A stretch of DNA of 64,000 bases from Caballeronia arationis (GCF_001544975.2 NZ_FCOG02000016.1:62001-126000), one strand, 5' to 3'; shown: positions 52,607-61,524, counted from the first letter of the stretch. A program made the numbers and translations. The notes: generated by a model from the sequence alone, not told the origin.

Positions 52607-53536
52607 TCAACGACGGCTTCGCACGGAATCGGGCAGCATCCGCGCGAAGGAGACGGCCATCGTCGCGAGTTCCTGCGCGGCGGGCGTGAGCGGCACGCCC
52701 GCGCGGCGCACGAGGCACACCGGCGTGAGCGCCGCGTGCTCCGCGATCCGCACGATGACGAGCGAGTCGCGGAAGAACGCGTGATCCGCGAGCCGCGCCG
52801 GTTCGAGCGCCAGATAGTCCGAGTGCGCGACGCAATGCAGCGTATCGAAGACTGCCTCGGTCGTGGCGGCGATGTGCGGCGGCGCGAGCCCGGCCGCATC
52901 GAAGAGCATCGAGAGGCGGTTCGTCGCCGATACGGCCCGGCGCGGCCGGGTGCTGACCCATTCACACTCCCGCAGTTCGGCGAGCGTGTGCGCCTTTGCG
53001 AGCGGGTGATCGCGCCGGGCGATCACCGATACTTCCGAATCGAACAGGCGCGTCGTCTCCAGGTCGTGGACGTCGGCTTGGTGCGAGACCAGCGCAAGCG
53101 CGAAGTCCAGGCTCCCGTCCCGAACCCATGAAGTGAGCACGCGCGAAGTAGCGCTCGTCAGATGCACCTCGATGCGCGGACAGCGCTCGCGAAAGCTCGC
53201 GAGCAGCGCGGGGAAGAGGCGCATCGTGGCTTCTGCGGCGAGCCCGAGCGCGACGTGTCCCGTCGATTCGCCGCGCAGTTGACGCATTTCCTCTTCGGTG
53301 CGAATGCATTCGCCGAGGATCACGTCGGCGCGCAGCCGGAGGCGTTCGCCGACCGACGTGAGCCGCGCGCCGCGATGCCCGCGCTCGAACAGCGGTCCGC
53401 CGACGCTCGCTTCGAGCTTGCGCAGCTGTTGCGTCACGCCGCTTTGCGCGACGTTCAGATGGCGCGCGGCCGCACGCAGGCTGCCGCTTTCGGCAACCGC
53501 GATAAACATGCGCAACTGGGTGAGAGTCAGTTCCAC
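52607..53536 (-). CDS. LysR-family regulator of the adjacent catabolic unit
   Basis: A 309-residue LysR regulator. The HTH is LRMFIAVAESGSLRAAARHL, then VAQSGVTQQLRKLEASVG; the effector domain follows (GHVALGLAAEATMRLFPALL). GTG 53536 is the only reasonable start, giving VELTLTQLRMF. It is divergent from the periplasmic binding protein gene, with 117 bases between, and so probably controls that unit. Confidence 0.9.
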   Translation of the reverse strand: MELTLTQLRMFIAVAESGSLRAAARHLNVAQSGVTQQLRKLEASVGGPLFERGHRGARLTSVGERLRLRADVILGECIRTEEEMRQLRGESTGHVALGLAAEATMRLFPALLASFRERCPRIEVHLTSATSRVLTSWVRDGSLDFALALVSHQADVHDLETTRLFDSEVSVIARRDHPLAKAHTLAELRECEWVSTRPRRAVSATNRLSMLFDAAGLAPPHIAATTEAVFDTLHCVAHSDYLALEPARLADHAFFRDSLVIVRIAEHAALTPVCLVRRAGVPLTPAAQELATMAVSFARMLPDSVRSRR

Positions 53537-53653
53537 GGGGTTGTCCAGTGATCTCAAACAGTGATCATGATAAGCAAATCGCGCCTTATTTGTAGCGCTT
53601 TGCGCCCGTACCATCGGCAGACGTTTTCTCGAAAAGAACCTTCCCGCCTGCCC

Positions 53654-54424
53654 ATGAAAAGACTCGCTTCGCTTCTCAGGATCGCCGCGGTGCTGGCCGC
53701 GTCGCCTGCCATTGCCCGCGATGCCAGCGCACTGCGCCTCGGCATCGACCCGGGTTATCCGCGGATGGACGTGAAGACGCCCGACGGCCACGTCGCCGGC
53801 TTCGACGTCGATCTCGGCGACGAGATCTGCCGCCGCATCGCGATGCATTGCGAATGGGTCGAACTCGAATTCTCCGGGATGATCCCGGCGCTGCAGGCGC
53901 GCAAGATCGACGGGATCATGTCGTCGATGGCGATCACCGACAAGCGCATGAAGCAGATCGCGTTCTCCACCAAGCTGTTCCAGTTCAAATCGCGGCTGAT
54001 CGCGAAGAACGGCGCGCCGCTCACCGCGAGCGCGCAAGGCCTGCGCGGCAAGCGCATCGGCGTGCAGAGCGGCAGTCAGTTCGAAACCTATGCGCTCAAG
54101 AACTGGCAGCCGGGCGGCGTCGAAGTGGTCGCGTATCAGAGCCAGGAAGGCGTGTTCAACGATCTCGTGGCAGGTCGCATCGATGCCGCGCTGCTCGGCT
54201 CGGTGGAAGCGGAGCACGGTTTCCTGAAGACGCCGCGCGGTACGGGCTTCGCCTTCGTCGGCGAGCCGCTCTCGATGGGCGATCACGGCGTCGGCATGGG
54301 TCTGCGGCAGGACGACACGGCGCTCAAGGCGAAGGTCGATCGCGCGGTCGCGGACATGCGTGCCGACGGCACCTATCAGAAGATCGCCCGCAAGTATTTC
54401 GACTTCGACGTGTACGGCGACTGA
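53654..54424 (+). CDS. Periplasmic amino-acid/amine-binding protein
   Basis: A 256-residue PBPb-type binding protein with a signal peptide (residues 1-21, ending SPAIA). Typical motifs are LRLGIDPGYPRMDVKTPDGHVAGFDVDLGDEIC, SSMAITDKRMKQIAFS and the closing ARKYFDFDVYG, as in lysine/arginine/ornithine- or histidine-binding proteins. No permease or ATPase gene is beside it, so it must serve a transporter elsewhere. It is 24 bases before the deacylase gene. Confidence 0.92.
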   Translation: MKRLASLLRIAAVLAASPAIARDASALRLGIDPGYPRMDVKTPDGHVAGFDVDLGDEICRRIAMHCEWVELEFSGMIPALQARKIDGIMSSMAITDKRMKQIAFSTKLFQFKSRLIAKNGAPLTASAQGLRGKRIGVQSGSQFETYALKNWQPGGVEVVAYQSQEGVFNDLVAGRIDAALLGSVEAEHGFLKTPRGTGFAFVGEPLSMGDHGVGMGLRQDDTALKAKVDRAVADMRADGTYQKIARKYFDFDVYGD

Positions 54425-54448
54425 ACGCCTCGACTCAAGGAACACCGG

Positions 54449-55567
54449 ATGCAAACCCAACTCACGCCGCTCGTCTCGACGACGCTCGGCACGAACCGCG
54501 AACTCGTCAGCTTTCACTTCGGCACGCCGGGTGCGGGCGAAAAGGTGTATGTGCAGGCGTCGCTCCATGCCGACGAAACGCCCGCGATGCTCACCGCATG
54601 GCAACTGAAGCAGCGCCTGATGACGCTCGAAGCCGATGGGCGCGTGCGCGGCGAGGTCGTGCTCGTGCCGGTGGCGAATCCGGTCGGACTGTCGCAGCAT
54701 GTGCTCGGCCAGTTTCTCGGACGCTTCGAAGCGAATAGCGGACACAACTTCAACCGCAGCTTTCCGATGCCGGCGGCCGAGGCGCTGATCGCGCGCGTCG
54801 GAACGGCATGGACCGGCGACGCGCAGAAGAACACGCGACTCCTGCGCCGCGCGGTGCGCGAGATGCTCGCCGAGAGCGTCGCCAGGAACGAGTTCGAATC
54901 GCTGCGGCTGACGCTTCTCACGCTCGCCGCCGATGCCGACATCGTCCTCGACCTGCACTGCTCGCTCGAAGCGACAATGCATCTCTATACGAGTCCGGCG
55001 AGTTGGCCCGCCGTCGAACCGCTCGCGCGCTATATCGGCGCGAACGGCGTTCTGCTCGCGACCGATTCGGGCGGACAGTCCTTCGACGAGATCCACACGT
55101 TGCTCTGGAACGAAGTGCGCACGCTGCTCGGCGAGACGCCGCTTGCGGCGCCGAACATCGCGGTGACGCTGGAACATCGCGGACAGCGTGACGTCTCGTA
55201 CGAGGCGGCGCAACAGGATGCGGATGCGATCGTCGAGTTTCTGGTACGGCGCTGGGTGATCGAGGGAGAGGCGCGTGCGCTGCCGCCGTTGCTGCATCCG
55301 GCGGCGCCGCTTGCGGGCAGCGAGCAGTTCGTCGCGCCGGTGGCGGGCGTGGTGGTGTATCGGGCGAGCGTCGGGGCTTTCGTGAAGGCGGGCGATCCCG
55401 TGTTCGATATCGTCGATCCGTTGACGGATGCGGTCACGACGGTGACCACGAAGAACGACGGCGTGTTCTACATGCGTCGCGCGATCAGGTTCGCGTATGC
55501 CGGCGCGCCGATGGGGCGCGTGTCCGGCGAGCGGGCGTTCAGGACAGGGGTTCTGATCGGAGCGTGA
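54449..55567 (+). CDS. Succinylglutamate desuccinylase/aspartoacylase-family amidohydrolase
   Basis: A 372-residue zinc enzyme of the AstE/AspA carboxypeptidase-like family. The zinc site is visible as ASLHADE and DLHCS, with substrate-binding Asn-Arg in NFNRSF and the catalytic Glu in TLEHRG. The C-terminal beta domain has the lipoyl-like segment VAGVVVYRASVGAFVKAGDPVFDIV. It removes an acyl group from an N-acyl amino acid or similar compound. Adjacent genes suggest an N-acylated amine or amino acid taken up through the preceding binding protein. Confidence 0.9.
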   Translation: MQTQLTPLVSTTLGTNRELVSFHFGTPGAGEKVYVQASLHADETPAMLTAWQLKQRLMTLEADGRVRGEVVLVPVANPVGLSQHVLGQFLGRFEANSGHNFNRSFPMPAAEALIARVGTAWTGDAQKNTRLLRRAVREMLAESVARNEFESLRLTLLTLAADADIVLDLHCSLEATMHLYTSPASWPAVEPLARYIGANGVLLATDSGGQSFDEIHTLLWNEVRTLLGETPLAAPNIAVTLEHRGQRDVSYEAAQQDADAIVEFLVRRWVIEGEARALPPLLHPAAPLAGSEQFVAPVAGVVVYRASVGAFVKAGDPVFDIVDPLTDAVTTVTTKNDGVFYMRRAIRFAYAGAPMGRVSGERAFRTGVLIGA

Positions 55568-55591
55568 GCGGCCGGTCTCGCCCGCAAACAG

Positions 55592-55627
55592 AAAATGCCG
55601 TTCAGCGCGAGGCCGAACGGCATTTTT
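55592..55627. terminator. Bidirectional terminator between convergent genes
   Basis: AAAATGCCGTTC and GAACGGCATTTTT pair perfectly around an 11-base loop, with A and T runs on either side. It ends both the deacylase unit and the aminotransferase gene. Confidence 0.9.
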
Positions 55628-55646
55628 CGTTGTAGCTCGAAATGCC

Positions 55647-56975
55647 TTACTTCACGCTCTCGAGCACCTTGCGAACCGTTCCGAAGAGATGATCGATCTG
55701 ATCGTCCTCGATGATAAGCGGCGGCGAAAACGCGAGGATGTCGCCGGTATAGCGCACGAGCACGCCCGCCTCGAAGCACTTGACGAACACTTCATATGCG
55801 CGCGCGCCGGGCGCGCCCTCGCGCGATTCCAGTTCGACACCCGCGACGAGCCCGAGATTGCGCACGTCCTTCACGTACGGCGCGCTGCGCAGCGCATGCG
55901 CCGCCCATTCGAACTTCTCCGCCTTCGATGCCGCGCGCTCGAACAGCCGGTCGCGTGCGTAGAGATCGAGCGTCGCGACGGCCGCGGCAGTCGCGACCGG
56001 ATGCGCGGAATACGTGTAGCCGTGGAACAGCTCGATCGCGTTCTGCGCGCCCGCGCCGACGACCGTGTCGTGCACGTTGCGATGCGCGGCGACGGCGCCC
56101 ATCGGGATGGTCGCGTTGTTGATGGCCTTCGCCATCGTGATGAGGTCGGGCGTGACGCCGAAGTACTCGCTCGCCGTCGCTTTTCCCAGACGGCCGAACG
56201 CGGTGATGACCTCGTCGAAAATCAGCAGGATGCCGTGCTTCGTGCAGATCTCGCGCAGCTTCTGCAGGTAGCCCTGCGGCGGCACCAGCACGCCGGTCGA
56301 ACCCGCGAGCGGCTCGACGATCACGGCGGCGATCGTCGAAGGATCGTGCAGCGTGACGATGCGCTCGAGTTCGTCGGCGAGATGCGCGCCCCAGGCGGGC
56401 TGGCCTTTCGAGAACGCGTTGTGTTCGAGGTCGTGCGTATGCGGCAGGTGATCGACGGACGGCAGCAGCGCGCCCGAGAACGTCTTGCGGTTCGGCGCGA
56501 TACCGCCGACCGAAATCCCGCCGAAGCCCACGCCGTGATAGCCGCGCTCGCGGCCGATCAGGCGCGTGCGCTGGCCTTCGCCGCGCGCGCGGTGATAGGC
56601 GAGCGCGATCTTCAGCGCGGTATCGACGGATTCGGAACCAGAGTTCGTGAAGAAGATGCGGTCGAGCCCTTCGGGCATCAGGCCCGCGACCCGCGACGCC
56701 GCCTCGAACGCCAGCGGATGGCCCATCTGGAACGTCGGCGCGAAGTCGAGCGTGGCGAGCGCCTTTTGCGTCGCTTCGACGATTTCGTCGCGGCAGTGTC
56801 CCGCGTTCACGCACCAGAGGCCGGCGCAGCCATCGAGAATCTCGCGACCGTCGGTCGAACGGTAGTACATGCCCTTCGCGCTCTCCAGCAGGCGCGGCGC
56901 GGCCTTGAACTGGCGGTTGGCGGTGAAGGGCATCCAGAAGGACGAGAGGTCGTCGATGACGGGGCGGGCGTTCAT
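55647..56975 (-). CDS. Omega-aminotransferase, beta-alanine:pyruvate type
   Basis: A 442-residue class III PLP aminotransferase. The PLP Lys is residue 283 in LITMAKAINNATIPMGAV; other marks are FFTNSGSESVDTALK and LIFDEVITAFGRLG. WMPFTANRQFKAAPRLL at the start is typical of beta-alanine:pyruvate aminotransferases (BauA). It would move an omega-amino group to pyruvate. It is divergent from a MocR-type gene that is its likely regulator. Confidence 0.92.
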   Translation of the reverse strand: MNARPVIDDLSSFWMPFTANRQFKAAPRLLESAKGMYYRSTDGREILDGCAGLWCVNAGHCRDEIVEATQKALATLDFAPTFQMGHPLAFEAASRVAGLMPEGLDRIFFTNSGSESVDTALKIALAYHRARGEGQRTRLIGRERGYHGVGFGGISVGGIAPNRKTFSGALLPSVDHLPHTHDLEHNAFSKGQPAWGAHLADELERIVTLHDPSTIAAVIVEPLAGSTGVLVPPQGYLQKLREICTKHGILLIFDEVITAFGRLGKATASEYFGVTPDLITMAKAINNATIPMGAVAAHRNVHDTVVGAGAQNAIELFHGYTYSAHPVATAAAVATLDLYARDRLFERAASKAEKFEWAAHALRSAPYVKDVRNLGLVAGVELESREGAPGARAYEVFVKCFEAGVLVRYTGDILAFSPPLIIEDDQIDHLFGTVRKVLESVK

Positions 56976-57060
56976 GGTTTAGGTCTCCTCGGAGGAAAGA
57001 ACGCTCACTCTAGTCCGCGACAATTTCCCGCGGCATAGACAGTCGAGCGACTGCGCTGTT

Positions 57061-57097
57061 AACTGTGCTGGCAAAATGCTGCAAACTGTATTGGCAA
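57061..57097. promoter_or_regulatory. Direct-repeat operator for the MocR regulator
   Basis: AACTGTGCTGGCAA (57061-57074) and AACTGTATTGGCAA (57084-57097) are direct repeats sharing 12 of 14 bases, 23 bases apart start to start. They lie between the divergent aminotransferase and MocR genes. MocR proteins such as GabR and PdxR bind direct repeats, so this is a good candidate site. Confidence 0.7.
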
Positions 57098-57127
57098 GTC
57101 GCATTTGACGACGCTATTCTCGACTTC

Positions 57128-58534
57128 ATGATCGAACTTACGCTGGAACGCGACCGCGCGCAGGCGCCGACGCTGGTCGAACAGATCGTGCAGGCGTTCG
57201 CCGCCGCCATCGAGGGAGAAACGCTGCGCCCGGGCGCGCTGCTGCCGTCCGTGCGCCGGTTCGCAGAGGCGCAGGAACTCAGCACGTTCACGGTCACCGA
57301 GGCCTACGGGCGGCTGGTGTCGATGGGGCTCGTCGTCGCGCGTCGCGGCTCGGGGTATCGCGTGGCAGCGCGCTTGCAGGCGGAGCGCACACGGGCCGTC
57401 GAATGGCAGCCGCCGAGCCTGAACGCGACGTGGCTGCTGTCAGACGTCTTCGCCGATCATTCGGTGCCGATCAAGGCCGGCTGCGGGTGGCTGCCGAACG
57501 AGTGGATCAACGAAAGCGGGCTGCATCACGCGCTGCGCGCCGTGAGCCGCGTGCCGGCCGCGCGCATGGCCGACTACGGGCATCCCTATGGCTTCGCGCC
57601 GTTGCGCGAGCGGATCGCCGAGCATCTCGACCGGCACGGCCTGCCGGTCGACGCCGCATCGAACGTGCTGCTGACGGCGGGCGCGACGCAGGCACTCGAT
57701 CTCATCGTGCGCACGCTGCTGCGCCCGGGCGATGCGGTCGTCGTCGAAGATCCGGGCTACTGCAATCTGCTGCAGATTCTTCAGCTTGCCGGGCTCACCG
57801 TGCTCGGCGTGCCGCGCACGGCGGCGGGCATCGATACGGACGTGTTCGAGCGGCTCGTCGTCGAGCATCGGCCGAAAGCGGTTTTTCTCAACACGACATT
57901 GCAGAACCCGACGGGCGCGACCTTCGGCATGGCATCGGCGTTCCGGTTGTTGCAGATCGCCGAACGGCACGGCCTGTGGGTCGTCGAGGACGATGTGAAC
58001 CGCGAACTCGCGCCGCCCGGTGCGCCGCTGCTCGCGGCGATGGAGGGGCTCAAGCGCGTGGTCTACGTCGGCGGCTTCGCGAAGACGATCACGCCTGCGC
58101 TGCGTTGTGGCTATGTCGTCGCCGAACGCGACGTGCTGCGCGAACTCGCGCGCACGAAGATGGCGGTGGGACTGACGTCGTCGGCGACGACCGAGCGCAT
58201 CGTCGAGAAGGTGCTGACCGAGGGGCGCTATGCGCGGCACGTAGAGTTCGTCGGCGAAAAGCTGAAGGAAGCGCATGTGCTCGTCGAGGAGCGGATGGAT
58301 TCGCTCGGGCTCGAACTGTTTCACCGGCCGCGCGCGGGGCTTTTCGTGTGGGCGCGGCTCGCGATCGAACCGCAGCAGGCGGCTGAAGTCGCGACGCGTG
58401 CGCTCGCGGACGGCATCTGGCTCGCGCCGGGTTCGTATTTTCGCCCCGGCGATGCCGCGAGCGCGTGGTTCCGGTTCAACGTGCCGTATTCGGGCGACGA
58501 TGCGCTGTGGGCGTTTTTAAGGAAGTGGGTTTGA
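57128..58534 (+). CDS. MocR-family regulator (GntR HTH plus aminotransferase domain)
   Basis: A 468-residue GntR/MocR protein. The HTH (about residues 10-80; LPSVRRFAEAQELSTFTVTEAYGRL) is joined to a fold-type-I aminotransferase domain with NPTG (260-263) and the PLP Lys319 in YVGGFAKTITPAL. Such regulators sense PLP adducts of amines or amino acids. ATG 57128 begins just before the HTH. Its target is most likely the divergent omega-aminotransferase. The isochorismatase-like gene follows in the same direction. Confidence 0.92.
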   Translation: MIELTLERDRAQAPTLVEQIVQAFAAAIEGETLRPGALLPSVRRFAEAQELSTFTVTEAYGRLVSMGLVVARRGSGYRVAARLQAERTRAVEWQPPSLNATWLLSDVFADHSVPIKAGCGWLPNEWINESGLHHALRAVSRVPAARMADYGHPYGFAPLRERIAEHLDRHGLPVDAASNVLLTAGATQALDLIVRTLLRPGDAVVVEDPGYCNLLQILQLAGLTVLGVPRTAAGIDTDVFERLVVEHRPKAVFLNTTLQNPTGATFGMASAFRLLQIAERHGLWVVEDDVNRELAPPGAPLLAAMEGLKRVVYVGGFAKTITPALRCGYVVAERDVLRELARTKMAVGLTSSATTERIVEKVLTEGRYARHVEFVGEKLKEAHVLVEERMDSLGLELFHRPRAGLFVWARLAIEPQQAAEVATRALADGIWLAPGSYFRPGDAASAWFRFNVPYSGDDALWAFLRKWV

Positions 58535-58551
58535 GAATGGAGTGGAAAGGC

Positions 58552-59088
58552 ATGAATGCAGCAGTATTGGTAATCGATGTGCAACGCGCGCTGTTTGACG
58601 CAGCGCCGCGTCCGTTCGAGGCGGACGCCGTGGTCGACCGGATCAACGTCGTGACGCAGCGGGCGCGCGAATCGGGCGTGCCGGTGATTTTCATCCAGCA
58701 CGAGGCGCCGGACAGCGCGCTCGCGTTCGGAGCGACGACGTGAGAGCTGGAAGCCCGGCTGGATGCGCGACCGGACGATCTTCGCGTTCGCAAGCCGACG
58801 CCTGATTCGTTCCTGCGCACGGATCTGAACGACGTGCTCGCGTCGCTCGATGCGCGCGCGCTGTTCATATGCGGCTACGCATCCGAATTCTGCGTCGATA
58901 CGACGACGCGGTCGGCGGCGGCAAAAGGCTTCGCGGTAACGCTCGTCGCCGACGCGCACACGACGCTCGACAAAGCGCATGCGACTGGCGCGCAGATCCG
59001 CGCGCACGAAAACGCGACGCTCGGCAATATCCGCAGCTTCGGCCTGCCGATCCGCGCGATCGACGCAGCCGAAATCCGCTTCCGATAA
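58552..59088 (+). pseudogene. Isochorismatase-family cysteine hydrolase interrupted by one in-frame TGA
   Basis: A 178-codon frame of the isochorismatase/nicotinamidase family. The first part (AAVLVIDVQRALF) holds the catalytic Asp; the second holds the Lys (VRKPTPDSF) and nucleophile Cys (GYASEFCVDTTTRSAA). Between them a TGA at 58741-58743 stops translation in the same frame, where relatives have Trp in the GW-E/Q-L motif; TGG to TGA is a single change. Nothing else is damaged. It may be a young pseudogene, a sequencing error, or a read-through case. GGAG precedes ATG 58552 by 9 bases. It begins 17 bases after MocR. Confidence 0.88.
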
Positions 59089-59102
59089 GCAGGGAGCACA
59101 AG

Positions 59103-59132
59103 AAAAAAGCGCGAGTCCCCTCGCGCTTTTTT
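59103..59132 (+). terminator. Rho-independent terminator of the isochorismatase-like gene
   Basis: AAAAAAGCGCGAG pairs with CTCGCGCTTTTTT around a 4-base loop, 14 bases after the stop. The A and T runs allow use from both sides. Confidence 0.92.
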
Positions 59133-59178
59133 TCAACCCGATGGCAGCGCTTACCGCAGGCCGCCAATGTTCACATCG

Positions 59179-59340
59179 TCATCGCCTGAACACGCCGAGC
59201 AGCAACGTCGCGAGAAAAATCACGATGAAGATGAAGAACAGGATCTTCGCGATTTCCGTCGCCCCCGACGCAATGCCGCCAAAGCCGAAGAATGCCGCGA
59301 TGATCGCGATGATGAAGAAGATGACTGCGTATCGAAGCAT
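59179..59340 (-). CDS. DUF1328-family small membrane protein, 53 aa
   Basis: A 53-residue protein with two hydrophobic segments ([17 protein letters not shown] and [21 protein letters not shown]) joined by [10 protein letters not shown]. This is the YtjA/DUF1328 pattern. GGAGGG precedes the ATG. The family is often induced by stress; molecular function is unknown. Confidence 0.88.
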   Translation of the reverse strand: MLRYAVIFFIIAIIAAFFGFGGIASGATEIAKILFFIFIVIFLATLLLGVFRR

Positions 59341-59607
59341 GAAGCCCTCCACAGGGTCGATTTGTCGGTTTGATTCGCGTGCTGGCTGACGTCGTCGCCG
59401 CATCGGTCTATCAGTTGTGCCGCGCGCGAACCGGCGGCACGCAAGCACCAAGCAACGTGTGTGCCCGACTGGCGCCCTGACGAGCGCGCGCCGCCCATCC
59501 CGAAGCATGCCGAAGAAAAACCCGCAAAAAAGCCGCACGGCCTCGCGGCTCATGCGGCTATTCGCAGTGCGGAGCGGCGCGCCCCGGGGCGCGCATTTAT
59601 GCTCGGG

Positions 59608-59775
59608 CTAGCGGCCCGGCGTGCTATCGGAGTCGGATTCGTCGTCGAAATCGTCATCGTCGACGTTGTTCAGCGCATCCGGCAGGTTGTTCTCCAGTTC
59701 ATCGCGTTCGATTTGATCGGCGAGATCCAGGGACTTCCGTGTTGCGGGACCGGACGGGCGATTGGCTCCAGACAT
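59608..59775 (-). CDS. Small acidic protein, 55 aa
   Basis: A 55-residue ORF, MSGANRPSGPATRKSL..., with a helix-forming middle (LADQIERDELENNLPDAL) and a tail of Asp and Ser (DDDDFDDESDSDS). AAGGAGTACGCC precedes the ATG, one of the best ribosome sites in the window. No family is recognised. The acidic tail might bind metal or mimic nucleic acid, which is speculative. Confidence 0.65.
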   Translation of the reverse strand: MSGANRPSGPATRKSLDLADQIERDELENNLPDALNNVDDDDFDDESDSDSTPGR

Positions 59776-60070
59776 GGCGTACTCCTTGAACAGATTTCAA
59801 AGCCGCGCCAGGACGGCGCGAATGAACGATGCAAGCAAGGGTTGTACACGCCGGCAGAAGGGCCGCATCCAGCGGCATCAACGGATGATTGGAACGACAG
59901 GGGAAAAATGCAGCCCCAAAGTTGCAAACGGGACTGCATATTTTGCTTGGCCGGCGCGCACAGTCCAGTATGCACCGGTCCGAGGCACCGATAAAGAGGC
60001 GTGTGACAGTTCGTCGTATGTATTGTTTTCGAAGCTGCTTCCGACGTCCCGGCCGTTACGCGCCGCGCGG

Positions 60071-60685
60071 TCAATCGAACGCGCGTTGCACGATCGGATA
60101 GAGCGAAAACACGAGAAGCGCCGCCATCGTGAGATTGAAGATGCGCAGCCAGCGCGGACGGCTGAGAAAACGGCGCATCGACATGCCGAATGCGGCCCAC
60201 ATCGTGATGCAGGGCAAACCGACCACGATGAACACGAGCGCCATCAGCGCGGCATTGAGCGAAAGGCTCGCGTGCAGGTGGATGGTCGTGGCGGCGGTGA
60301 GCACCATCATCCAGGCTTTCGGGTTGATCCACTGGAATGCGGCGGCTTCGTAAAAGCGCATCGGGCGGCGCTCGCCGTCGCGCATCTGCACCGACGACGA
60401 CGTGCCGATCTTCCACGCCAGGTACAACAGATACGCGACGCTCAGGGTTTCGAGCACCGTGTAGAGCCACGCAAAGCGCGCAAAGGCTTCGGCGAGTCCG
60501 AGGCCGACCGCGACCATCAGGAACGCAACGCCCGCGCTGATCCCGAACAGATGCGGCACTGTGCGCTTTAGGCCGAAGTTCACACCCGAGGCGAGCAGCA
60601 TGGTGTTGTTCGGACCGGGCGTGATCGACGTCACCAGCGCAAAGAGCACGGCAGCGGGGAGGGCGCTCATCAGTTCGGCTGGCAT
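60071..60685 (-). CDS. LysE/RhtB-family amino-acid exporter
   Basis: A 204-residue inner-membrane exporter with about six helices. The N-terminal ALVTSITPGPNNTMLLASGVNFG and the central FQWINPKAWMMVLTA are the LysE/RhtB signatures. These proteins expel amino acids or their derivatives. ATG 60685 has AGGAG 9 bases upstream on the minus strand. It lies alone. Confidence 0.93.
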   Translation of the reverse strand: MPAELMSALPAAVLFALVTSITPGPNNTMLLASGVNFGLKRTVPHLFGISAGVAFLMVAVGLGLAEAFARFAWLYTVLETLSVAYLLYLAWKIGTSSSVQMRDGERRPMRFYEAAAFQWINPKAWMMVLTAATTIHLHASLSLNAALMALVFIVVGLPCITMWAAFGMSMRRFLSRPRWLRIFNLTMAALLVFSLYPIVQRAFD

Positions 60686-60858
60686 GGCGGTGATGCTCCT
60701 TGGCTCGGGGTCGCGAGTCGGTAATCGCTCTGGCGTCGAGTGTAGCAACGGTCATCTGTACAGTACCGGTACAAATGAGTGGGCGATTTCCGGTACGGAT
60801 TCCTATGAGGCATCGGATATCAGGACGCCCATCGCCGACCGGGCGTCCGCCTCTTCGC

Positions 60859-60874
60859 TTGGACCAAAGTCCAA
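60859..60874. promoter_or_regulatory. Palindrome TTGGACCAAAGTCCAA before the receiver gene
   Basis: TTGGAC and GTCCAA are perfect arms around CAAA, 89 bases before the receiver ATG. A close variant lies after the gene at 61377. It resembles a two-component regulator site. Confidence 0.55.
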
Positions 60875-60962
60875 TATCTCGCGGCGGCGCGCTGTCATAG
60901 GCTTGCAACAAGCGTCGAAGCGCGTTTGCGTACTGTGTTCGCCTGTGCGGGGAATATTCGCC

Positions 60963-61343
60963 ATGACCGAAGCCAAGCCGTTCGTCGCAGTGGTGGACGA
61001 TGACGAATCGGTGAGTCGCGCCATCAAGAGGTTGTTGCGCTCCATCGGGCTGGCGTCGGAAACGTACAAGGCGGGCGAGGACTTTCTCGATGCCTGCGAT
61101 GCCACGCCGTTGCACCGGCCGGACTGCATCGTGCTCGACATCCAGATGCCGGGCATCGGCGGACTCGAGGTGCAGCAGCGACTCGCGGGCAGCGGCATCC
61201 CCGTCATCTTCATCACCGCGCACGACGAACCCGGCATCCGCGAACAGGCGCTTGCAGCGGGCGCAACTGCCTATATCACCAAACCTTTCAACGACGCGAC
61301 GCTCATCGACGCAGTCCGCGCGGCCATCGGCGCGACGCCCTGA
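60963..61343 (+). CDS. Single-domain FixJ-type receiver protein
   Basis: A 126-residue receiver domain with the acidic pair in VVDDDESVSRAIKRLLRS, phospho-acceptor Asp in CIVLDIQMPGIGGLE, Thr in FITAHDE and Lys in YITKPFND. The DDDESV and LDIQMPG wording is typical of the FixJ/NarL group, but the HTH output domain is missing. It must act through another protein or as a phosphate sink. Matching palindromes flank it. Confidence 0.92.
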   Translation: MTEAKPFVAVVDDDESVSRAIKRLLRSIGLASETYKAGEDFLDACDATPLHRPDCIVLDIQMPGIGGLEVQQRLAGSGIPVIFITAHDEPGIREQALAAGATAYITKPFNDATLIDAVRAAIGATP

Positions 61344-61376
61344 CGCAGCGCGCGCAGGCGCGCCCGAGCTTGTTCT

Positions 61377-61394
61377 ATTGGACCAAAGGCCAAT
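61377..61394. promoter_or_regulatory. Palindrome ATTGGACCAAAGGCCAAT after the receiver gene
   Basis: ATTGG and CCAAT are perfect outer arms with ACCAAAGG between. The core TTGGACCAAAG is identical to the element at 60859. It lies 131 bases before the glycine-zipper gene. Confidence 0.5.
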
Positions 61395-61524
61395 TGTTTT
61401 AGGCATACACAGCAACCACTATTCGAACTGAATCGGGCGGCGTCCGGCGAGGGATTCGCTCTGCGCCGCAGCCCCGAGACGGCACGCGGGCGCATCGCCT
61501 GCGATCCTTCATGAGGTTCGAGTC

